Below, piece by piece: positions 35,401-47,500 of a stretch of DNA of 64,000 nucleotides; position 1 is the first letter of the stretch, and every line of letters starts with the position of its first letter. The stretch is from Ricinus communis (taxonomy: Eukaryota; Streptophyta; Magnoliopsida; Malpighiales; Euphorbiaceae), in the NCBI RefSeq assembly GCF_019578655.1, contig NC_063263.1, positions 5,652,001-5,716,000 of the forward strand. Reading direction: 5' to 3'. Below the pieces are notes generated by a model, which made no database searches, was not told where the DNA came from, and saw only the letters and a program-made list of their open reading frames with translations. The position numbers and the translations under genes are program-made.

Positions 35401-38400
35401 CCTTCCCATTGTAGCTAAAGCCACGATTGACAAGGGTTTCACTGCCATAGACAAAGAACTAGATATCAGAACATGAATTTAGAATGGTAATATGGTGGAA
35501 AAGAAGAACATGCTAGAGATAAGAAGGCACCTTATAGCTTCAACCGTGTCTGCATGACCACTTGGTTCTCCAAAAGCACTACCATAATGGAATCTACCAC
35601 AGGAGACCCCGGCTTTACCCCCAAGAAGTTCTATCATCTTTCCAACAGTCATTCGACTAAATACAAAAAAAAAATGCATAAATTACTTAAATTACTCCAG
35701 CTTGCAAGATAAAGGAATAAAAAAACAATAATTAACAGCTTCCACAGCCAGCAAAGTTAAATATTTGGCAAAAGGATCAATAAAATCATTTCCCCTAGGG
35801 CCAGATAAATTTGACAATAAAAAAGAATTAAAAAAACAAGATTATGCAGTTTCCTTAAGTAGAAACACAGTGCATCACAAGATTATGACAGAGTCCTAAT
35901 GAATTATATCACTTGTTCCATTTAGCCTCTGGTTTCCCTATCAAATTCTCACCAATTCGCAACTGCAGAGCACTACTGCTTACCTGGTCTAGTGCATCAA
36001 CTCGATGAAACCCTTTGGGGCCCACACTCTTTTGGTTGATTGATTCAATATGATGAAAAAAAAAATTCATGGCCAAGGCCACAAGGATAAAATAAACCGA
36101 ACTAATTGAAGTTGAAAAGCACTTTGACGGCTTGCTAGCACGGAGGTCTAACCTAATAAGTCCATACCGAATTAACTAACTAAATTTGAAAAGGTACAGA
36201 TACCTGAAGTAAAAGAAAATTCGAACTCCAGAACTGTGAACTTTGGTTCAATTAATTTGTTCTATTCTTATAAATTTGATTCAATATGATTTAAATTTTA
36301 AGAAATTCTTTTTAAGTTCAATATATGGAAATCATTCTCCATAGTACATTCACTCTTCCCTTTTAGTTTCCATAATGTGAAAATAATCAACAAGTAGAAG
36401 GGAACAATTACCTTGGAAAGCCATGAGGGTTCATAATCAAATCGGGGCAAATGCCACGTTCAGAAAAAGGGAAATCTTCTTGTTGAATGATTGTTCCACA
36501 AACACCTTTCTGCCCATGCCTGCTACTAAATTTGTCACCAACCTGAAAGAATATGCAAAACTAGATAAGCACACACATGAAAAAAGCTTGCAGTTATATC
36601 CCAAGACAGATTAAAACTTTTACCTCTGGTCTACGAGTGTGGCGAATCATGACTTTGATACATAGATTGTTATTCCTATCTGAAGAAAGAGCAACTCTAT
36701 CTATCACAGGTGACTCCCCTTCAGGACCTTTATATGAAAGAGGACTAGGCCTATATTTGCTGGATATTGGAAAGAAGGGTGAATGACAATGATGTAAAAT
36801 AGTAACAATAATAACTAATCAGCATATTACTCACATATTTTCTAATGCCGCAGATGATTTTACCGGCCCCATTGTGTCAATTGGGCACTCCTTCTTGACA
36901 TAGATATCACTTGGTTTGATAATTTCCCCAGGAGCAGCAAGTCCATCATAGTCCAACACCTACAGAAGTGAAAATACATGCGAGTAAGCAAACTAACACT
37001 TTTGCTATCATAAGTTGAAGAGATTAATCATCCAATAGCATGGTGAGGAATGGCTACATCTGTGCCGGTGGTCTACGACTGTAATCCAGACACTGCACAA
37101 GATATTACTTTGTAGCAGCCAATTCAAACATGGTTATTATGAATAAGTGGCTATGGTTTGATCTATCCTTCATAAGACATCAAAAAAGGTGAAACTTCGA
37201 TCTTGTATTACAATTGTTTTAAATTTGTGTAAGGGGGTATGTTATTGTTAAGCTAAATCATTTTGTTCTTTAAGACATTGCAATATCATCCAAGGTTAAG
37301 GAAGCATCAGAAAGACATCCAAGAAGAGCATATGGCCCACACAGTGTTCCTAGTAAGCTTGGATGCGTCCTGAAAAGATAAGAATCGTGTGGTATGTTCA
37401 CGAAGACCTCTGCATGGTTTTCGTTGACATTGAACCGGCTTAAGTATCAAGAGGAATTTTATCTTAGTAGAGGTATCAACTATCCACATTTGAATGTACG
37501 GAAAGATATGCATGAAGAGGGAGCCACTTAAATGATGAAGACTAGCTTAAGCCAAGGATCATATCAAGCCTTCATCTTTTCAATTTCATGGATGAATTGA
37601 CAAATAATATACAAGAAGACATCCCCTGGAGCATGCTTCATAATTGGCTAGTGTTTCCAGATGAAAATCATGGAGGATCATCCAAAAATCTCAAAGGGCT
37701 TAAAGCTAAGTCAAAAAATAATTAAAAAAACATCATATATATACACTAAATTTTAGCAATGCAAGGGATAATAGCTGGAGTGATGTTAATCAAGATGCTT
37801 TCGAAGTCCCAAAAGATTGGTCCATTTTGGCATGTTGCATCTCACACAGAGAGTAGGTGCAACATTACATGAACTGCAGTGTCTTCCAGTATCTAATGGC
37901 ATATTTCGAAGTAGAGGAATATAAAAGATCCTGACAGGAAGGAGCATGATAAATTGAAAAGAGGAATTTGTTTTTGTGGACGTTTATTCCCGATGCAGTA
38001 TGAGAGATGATGAGGAAAGGTAAACCTTTACAATAAGGAGTGGCCAAACAAGAAAATTAATATCAAGCTCAAAGTACCTTCTTTGTTTTAATAATATTTG
38101 TCAAAAATGGAAACCAAAAGCCATAAACTGATAAATTTTCAGTAAAATAAATTGAGCAGACAAAATGCAATCAATAAAGTGGTTTGGAGAAAAGGTAAAT
38201 TTATCATCACAATATGCATTACCCTCTCCCTTTCTACGGTCCTGTCTGGCCTTAATATTCTATCCGATGCACCATTCTCATACTTCTGTCTAATGGCAGG
38301 ATACCTGTTGATGGATCATAACAAAAATAAGCAACCATGAATCCTTATTAGTGCAATAAAATCATACAGGGAAAATTACTATGACAATGAATTCTACAAA

Positions 38401-41400
38401 AGTAAGAAATATAGGGTCTCAAAATTGCATACTTTTTCATTACTATACAGCGACCAAATCCACGGTCTAAAGATGCCTTGTTCATGACTATTGCGTCCTC
38501 TATGTCATAGCCAGAATAACTCATTACAGCAACAGTTGCATTCTGACCAGCCCCAAGCTTATCATAACCAACCTGTAAGTAAACTAATTAGCTCACAGTC
38601 CATGATTTCTACCACATTTATTTTATGCAGTATAATTACCAGTTCGATTGTCCTTGTTGTCAATAAAGGGCGTTGTGGATACACCAATAAATAAAGTAAA
38701 GAGTCCATCCGGAATAACTACAAAACACAAGCCAGTTAAGGTTATTAAGTTAGCACAGAAACCATTCTCACTAATATGAAAACATGCATAAGTATCAACA
38801 AACTCAGTTTTCCATAAAATTGCCAAAACAACATAATGTCTTTTAGTTTGGCGGAAGGGAAGCAGTAACAGGAAAAGAAATCAGTATCGAAATCCAACTA
38901 AAATTGAAATGAATAATAGAGACAGTGAAACATTCAAAGGATAGAGCCAGTATCATGGTAACAATTATTACTTTTGAGATCTCGCTTTTGGTCATTTTTT
39001 TATTTAAATTTTATGGCAAATATATTTTTTGGCTATTCGATATGGGAAGCAAAGGAACTCTAGCAATTCTCTTGGATAAAACTTATATCAGGGAATGAAA
39101 GGGAGAACGCAGGGGCTACCAGCCCTTTTTTATAATGGTGTCTTCCTCTGAGAGAAAAAGATGTAGAACCAGTCAATTTGCATTGGCCATAGCCATACAG
39201 CAACTCAGCTACGTTAAGCATGCAACCAGAAGAATGTTCATGTTCTTTGTTTTATGGTACATATTTATTTATGGATAAAAAGTGGTCAACCATTACCAAG
39301 TCAAGGATATAAAGCCGCAAATCCTGATTGTTGTCATGATAAAAAAGGTAGGCTAGGTAGGCAGGAGCATTATCCATTACAGCAACAATCATTTTATGTA
39401 TAGTGCATAGCCACAAACAACAACAATAAGTACACATGCAAATCTATGACGCACGGACACGGACACAGGAGATGAGATTTTCTGAAAAAGCGAGACATGG
39501 ATACGGCAGGGACACAACAAATCTAATATATATAGATAGAAAATGATAATTATTACAATGTAAACTTACATAAATAACATTCATAAAAGTTAAACTATAA
39601 ATCCAAAACACTTTCAATCTCTCAAGAACCTCTGCACCATCCAGTGACTCAATCTCAATAAGGTATAGAAAAGATTTTAAGGTGGAGAAAGTGAAGAACA
39701 AACCGAAGAGATAGAGGTAGAGAGAGAGATTTCTTTTTGTTGAAATAAGCGTGAGATATAGAGATTAAGTGTCATTACGGTTTTCTTAAGAGACTTATGT
39801 TTTATGTTTTTATAATTTGATTCATTATATTTTAAGTAATTATAAGAGGTACCCCACATTTTTCAAATTTGTTCCAAGTTTTGCAAATTTTATTATATCA
39901 TGTGTCCCCAACTGTCCCCACCTGCAAAAGAAAAAAAAAGTAAAAAACATGTTTTTTGGTGTCCATGTCCCCAGAGTGTCTAACACACATACGGCAACCC
40001 CCTAGGAGTGTCAGTGCTTCATAGATGAAAACATTAATGTATATATTTCTCACATTTGGTTTTGTGAGTGTATGTACCAAAAAATCAAATCATTAGACTG
40101 AAGTAATTATTGAACTTTGTTGCAGCAACACAATGCAACTGCTTCAGGGAAATAGTACAATGCAATTGACATAAAAAGGGACAGATAAGAATAGTTCCAT
40201 TTCCGTGCAAAATTGATAATAAATAATGAAACAATTACTTGCCTGGTTGTATGCAATATTTCCCATAGCTTGCTTCCCCATAGCACACTGTTTAACAGTA
40301 AAAAAGCAAAAGGTAAGAGTGAAATTGTTTGTTCATGGAAAAGCATGATCCTAAACTTTAGGAATTACATAATGAAACCTGATATGTATTCCTTGGAGAC
40401 TGATTATGATGAGGAAATGGTATTAGCCCAGCACAAACGCCCAGGATGGTGAAAGGTTCTATCTCAATATGGGTCGTCTCAGGTGTGGCCTCTCCTTCGT
40501 ATAAAGCTATCTGCACAACCAAAAGTTTTACAAACTTACAGGCCATCGCCTATCTATGACAACCTGTAAATCCTAAAAGATAAGAAATTACTTTCCAACA
40601 TTACAATAGCTAAAGACTTGGGGATTGTTAAATGAGAACCAACCAGAGCATTGTTCTCCTCATTGACATCAAGATATTCAATTAATCCGTCGCGTAAGAA
40701 GTCATCAAAAGTGCGGACTCCATCCTGAAAGGGAAAAATAAAGTAAATCAGTTCTGAAGTCACCATTCTTTGTGCAGAATACAGTACATAGATCAAACTC
40801 ACCCGCAACTCTTTCATATGGTGCTCTTTAATCCTTGATACACCTCTATCTGCAATAACCAGTGGACGGCAAACTCGACCTCCATCAGAAGCAAGGTACA
40901 CAGCGCGCTGAGAAACATTTTTTTGTCACAAGATCGGCTATTTAATAATTATTAAAACCCCCAAAAGTTACTAGTTTACTAAACCAAAGATATGAAAGAT
41001 TATGATTTTCCATCTCTTTCCTTTATTTCTATTTATGCTTGAAAAATGATAAGAAGCAAGTAGAAGCCAAAAATTTGCAGCCAGAAGTTTCATAGAATTG
41101 GTCATGGCAACTGCTCGAGTTAGTAAATTGGCTCTCCCAGATTTTACATTAAAAACTAGCCATAATAAGATTTTCAAGAGCAAACAAAGATTCCAAATAA
41201 TGTCTTAACTAGATATTTGCATCCTTGTGTCACTAGAGTCTCTTCATCAAATCAGTAGAAGTTTGATTCCGAAAGCATTTTAAAGACCTAACTAAATTTC
41301 CTTATCCTTGCATGACTTCAGTTGCTTCATCAAATCAGCAATAGCTTGATTGATAAAGGATATTTTTAGACACTCTGTCCAGTTGCTAGTAATTGATTAA

Positions 41401-44400
41401 GTCTTTGCTGACTGTTAAACACAGTTATTTGCATTAGAAACCAAATTGTGGCTTCACAGTCATGAGATTGTTAGGATTTATTTACATCCATTTCAGATCC
41501 ATACCTCAGACCACGTCATATATAAACCCTAACCAGTCCTACATCAGACCTCATACCAAAAGCATGTCACATATTTTAAGTGCATAACAAACTTTCTATT
41601 TTGATATTACATTTCTAATAAATTGAGGCACAAGAATTTACCTGCTTCTCATTCACAAAGACACTTACAAACTCGCCAATTTTGCCAGCTCTTCGCAGCT
41701 TTCTCATGGAATTAACGAAATACTGAACATGGATTTTGGGAGGGGATCAAAAAGAAAGTTAATGGAAAGAAACAGAATTTGCACATAACAAAACCATTTT
41801 TACCTGCGGCCGTCTGTGCTTGCCAAGGATGAGCCCGTTAAATATAACCAGAAAAGAATTTGGCGTATGAAGCTCTTCTCCAGAAAGAAGTTCCAAGTCT
41901 TCAACGCCCAAACAATAGCACTATTGCAGTAAACATTGCAGTATTACGATAGTTTTTCTTAATTGCTAAGAGGACATATAAGCTCAAATGCACACAAACA
42001 CATAATCACACATGCACAGGCCTATATATAGAGCTAGTAACTGAAAACTTATATGCCAAAGAAAGAAATTAAACTAAGTAAACTTCAACTATGTCGGCTA
42101 CTTATCGCAGGTATGTAGATTCTTCTTCTCCATCTCAAGTCATAGAAGAAAAGAATTACTTTCTATGAAAGCTGTCCAGGATTGCAGAATTTTAAGTTTT
42201 ATACACAAGAAGTGGAAATTTGATTGCAAAGGTATTGGGACAGCAGCCAGAAAATTCAGGGAGCAGAGAAGTTACAAGTTGTTGGATGGGTTAATAATGA
42301 AGAAGTTATTAAAAAAATATGCAGCCGAACATTAAGAACTGCTCAAATTACCCATGAACAATGATTATCATCACTATTGAAGTTTTTAGGCTGATAAGCA
42401 CATCTTCTATTAAGAATTAGTCCAGCACCCAAACTGAATTTTCAAGGTCATAAATGACATTCATGTGAATAAGTCAAAGTTTAAAAAGGCAAAGCGCAAA
42501 AATTTAATCAAAGAAAGAAAACGGTAATGACAAGCACGAGATCTCACAAGGAGCTTAACGAATAACACAATTCGTTAAGCGTAAAGCAAAAAGAAACACA
42601 TGCATTAACATGACAGATATCAAGGCCCAATTATTGATATTGCTTGACAATGAGAATAGGATCACTATAGACTTCAGCTCAATATCTTGTAAGAGAACAA
42701 TATTTCCTCAAGATTAGGATCACTATAGATATCTACATGTACAATCTAACTTAAATCAACAGACTTGGTTTTATACCTCCTTACTATTCTGTTTCTTATT
42801 CCTATCTAGAATACTTAATAAGAGATATTACCTCATCAAGAGGTATCTCTAAGCAACATCTGAAATGCTGTGTTTACCCTAAGAGAGAAAAATTTATTTG
42901 AACTGGAGACATACCAGAGAAATTAATGGACCCTCTTCGTCATCAGTTGTAACATGAGTCATTAGGGCCAAGTTCTTCACTAGTCCACAAGCTTCACCTT
43001 CTGGAGTATCACAAGGACAAAGCATACCCCACTATAACAAAAATGCAGAACATCATCAAACAAAATAACTTAAGGATCAGCAATAAAACATATAAGCCTA
43101 AGCAGCAGAACAAAAAAGCAACCAAATTTGCAATTTTTCTCCAATATAATGCAAACATTAACATTACCTGGCTTGGTTGCAATGCTCTAGGTCCACTTAC
43201 TTTTCTGGACTTCTCAAATTGTGGTGAGACTCTTGTCATCATGCCTAAACTTGCAATATAGGATAATCTAACTAACACCTTCCAGAAGAGGATTCACCAT
43301 CAGTTTATTCTATACCAATAAAGCATATACAAAAAGAATAAAATAATTTCCTGAGGGTTAAAATGGAAACGTACACAACCTGTGTCATGCCTTTCCTGTG
43401 CATTTTAAATCGCTTGACATCAAAGTTGCCAGTAGAGAGCGTCCTTTCCAGCCCATTAGTAATGTTATCTCTGACTATATACTGAAACAAGAAAAAAGGT
43501 TAAAGGGAAAGAAAAAAAAAAAAGGAACTGCAAAATCAAAGAAACTTGTTCAGGAAGTAAGACAACTGTCCTTATATGGAAGTCTAAAATGAAATAAAAT
43601 AAAGGTCCTAATCAAGTATAAGAAGATAAATAAAGGGTGTCAAGGCTGAAAATAACTTTTTTATGGAAAATGTCTTCTAAAATGCTCTTTTCTGGTGGTT
43701 ACAGTCCATAAAATATTTACATTTGTCATAAATTCATCATATATTTATAATTAATATAAAGAAAAATACAAAAAAAAAGAGAGAAAATTTTGGTTTCTGA
43801 TGACTGTATAGAGTCCAAACAACAGCACTGGCCATTGGTATCTGGGGGTTACAAGAGGCGATGGGCAGCAATTGATATACTAACAGGTACGTGTTCACCT
43901 AATGTTTGTATAAATTCTTTTCTTTCCCATAAGTCTGTATAAGTCCAGAAAATAACTTCCTCTTTTGAAGTCATTTGAACTCATTTTCCTTTAAAATGAC
44001 AGTTAACTAATTTTCCTAAGCACACAAAAAATTGTAAATTGCTTTCCTGGAAAATACTTTCAGCGACCAAAGAGTATTGTATGTCATTCGCAATAATAGC
44101 ATACTGAAGTCTGGATTGATATAGGAAATATCATTTACAATGCCTCTGCCTAGGACAGAAAGTATATTATCAACAAATATATCTGCATGTAAAACTATTT
44201 CAGTATAAAGTTATACAAGAAGAGGCACATACAATGGCATTGTCACCAATGGAAAAGTAAGGAACAATAACGGACTTCCTAAAGCTAAAACAACTATACA
44301 ACATTGAAGGAAAAACATATGAGAAGAAGATGCATGTCATCCTAACACAGGGACTCACATACTCAGATAGACTACGGTTGCATCAATAACATCCACCACT

Positions 44401-44515
44401 TACTTGGGCAAGGTCAAACCGGCTAGACCGATTTTGTTTTGTAAGCACGGTGTCTATTGTTCTCTGAACCTCAGTAATCATTGTCTTAAACAAGTCCTAC
44501 AATGCAGAGCCAAAT

Positions 44516-44591
<76 letters not shown>

Positions 44592-47500
44592 GAGAGAGAA
44601 TTTGGAAAATATAGCGTCTATAGCAATCAGGAATTGTAGCATAATACCTCAAAGAGCAGAGAAATTAACTGGCCAGATAGCTCCAATCGTTTGTTACCCA
44701 CATAATCCTATAAAAAGGATGAGAACAATTCATTTGAAATATGCCATCACACATCAACCCAGACACATACAATGCATGTTAAGTAGGCTCAACTGGAAAT
44801 GACCTGAATAGATGGGAATCGAAAAACTAATCCACTGATTTAATGCAATGAAGCAGATATATAAAACATTTTAAAAACCACAAAGAAAGGAGAAGAATGG
44901 TCAAAGCATTTGAAGCACCTATATACCCCAAAAGATAATTCAGACCATGTAGCTACCAACTCAAAGTAGCCATTTCCTATAAAATGCACTCCCTCATACA
45001 CATAAAGCTTCCTCAAGAATTGGCTCACTCTCGGATGAGGGTAGCCAAAGATATGCCTCCATGGTGCTGCTATTGAATTTATATGAGCAGTGGAGGTTTA
45101 TCCTAGGCAGCCACTCAGTTGTACTAGATGCCTACCTTCTGAACAAGAGGAACAACCAAAGTTTGTCAAATAATTTGTACCTCGTGATAATAGACTCCCT
45201 GCACCTTTGCTTAAATGGCCTCCCATCAACCATGTATTAATCATCTTGATTCTTTGTCTTAAAAGATTTTGTTTGCTTTCCATTCTAGGGAATTTCATCT
45301 TCTGATCCTTTCTCATAAAAGAGTCGTTTGCTTTTCAAATTTCTTTTAGAGAATTTCTTTTTTACACTCACATACTTCTGCAGGACCCCTTGGCTATTGC
45401 TTTTCTGTCCCTTCTATATAGATTCTAGTTATTTGAATGCAAGAAACAAAACTATAATACATTCATGTCTATATAAGTAAATCAATTACCTTATCATCCA
45501 TTGCATCCTTGTTTAACATAGCTTCCATCATCCTCCGCAACATTACCGCAACATACAAACATTTTGGACGAAAATTATTTTTATGCACCTAAAAGGCAGA
45601 AAATACAGAGGTTAAACTTGATATACTGACTATTAGCAAGTGTATTTGAATTGCGTATATAAGAGAAATCCTACCGGAACATTAGCAAGAAAGACATCTC
45701 GAAGAATAGTAAGAGCTCTATTTTCCTGTTCAAAAAGTAACAATATCCTATGTTAAACAAAAATCCAGCAAACAAATCTATATAAACATTCATGCGTATA
45801 GTCAAAGATACATAAGATGTAGTGTCCTGTAGCGCACGTATATAAAAAGGGAAAGAGGAAGGGAAAACCTTTACAAATGAAGAACTGGCATATGTAGACA
45901 TCTTCACCTGCAACAGCCAAAAATTGATATTAAAAACTAGCTGCAAACTTGAATATGGAGTCAGCACTGATAATTGAATTAAGAAAGCTAAAGCATATGG
46001 CTTTATCAGGTGAACAAGTATGTACTACAAAAAAAACTAAAAATAAAACAAACAATTTAAAGAATGCAAAACAAATTAGCAGACGTAGCATCCTTATTGA
46101 ACACTATTGTTGAAATGGTCAGACTTAAGATGCAAATTGTTTGATCAGTCAAATACTTAAAACTTACAACATATTGACTCCTGCTCTAATGATCAGTAAC
46201 TATGGGCTAGGATCAGTCTACCCTACATAAACAGAAAAGATAAATAAGTCTCTTCTAATGGACTTGCATGCTCTCCAGGTTCACAGCAACGATAACACAG
46301 AAAAGAAATCAATCTTGACTGGTTCAAAAAACTCAACTCTAGCTTTGCCATGTTTAAGTGTAACCTTACTGAACTTACAATAGTGATATTAATCAAGGTC
46401 AAGTCACGATATCAAGATGGTTTGAAAATGAACGATATCTGAGAGTTGCATGAAAGCAACTTTTTAAAAGGCAATTGTGAAATAAACAGGAAATGTAATT
46501 GTCAATAATTGTGCATAAAAACAACATAAAGTTAAACATCAACCAACAAGGAATTTTCATCAACTGGATACCTGGCAATGGTTATCAAGCAATTGATCCT
46601 CAGAGAGCAAGAAATTTACAAACCCAGGAGTTACAGTTCTATGATCACTTTGAGGTCTAAGTTAGCGCATCTGATTATGAAATTAAATACCAAAATCACC
46701 AAGGACTACTGATGCAATGACGCTTATAAACAGGAGTATCATACCTTTCCATCAAGATATTCCAAAGCTTTTTGTTGAGTGTAGATACTCAGACCAGCAC
46801 ATTCCTGAGATCAGAGTAGGAAGATTTAGAGATTAACTTAGTACGAGGTGAACAAAGCAATAATATAGAAACAAAATGAATTAGGAGACAATGACGTTTA
46901 AAATCCAAAAATATGCAAATTTTGAGTGCAGAAATAAGCAAAAATGCAGGACACAAATATATGTATCCAGAATGTTAAGAAGTAGCAAATGTCACTATTT
47001 ACCACAGAAAAGATTGTACCATTACAATTATAATGGACAAACCCAATTTCATTATAAGCAACATGAACCCCCTTTTATCTTTATTTTCCAGAATAGAAAA
47101 CAATGCAATATAGCAAATGCTTTAACGTGCTAATTTATTAACGCCCATAATGGCAATCAAGTTGTCTAGGAAGTTAATCGATAGTGACTCCAGAACATTT
47201 CATGATTGATTACCTCAATAGATGGCAAAAGTAGGGCACTGTATCGAGGATCTCTTCCCACCATCTGAACAACCTCTTGATCACTCTCCATTCCCATAGC
47301 CTTGATTACTACCATAATAGGAATCTATAACACATTTTGAAAATAATTAATACCTTGTCAACCCAAGGCAGCTCTAAAAAAAGACATGGAACAAAAATAA
47401 ACATAAACTCTTGTGGGGTGTAGGGGGGATGGAATTAAAAAAAAAAAGTAATTCTAAAACAAGGACCTTTTTTACAAATTGATTGAGACATAGATACATC

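Noticed and set aside
44404..44802. 132-codon plus-strand frame across the microsatellite
   Set aside because: It is the antisense shadow of NRPC2 exons 15-16 plus the translated GA/GT repeat.
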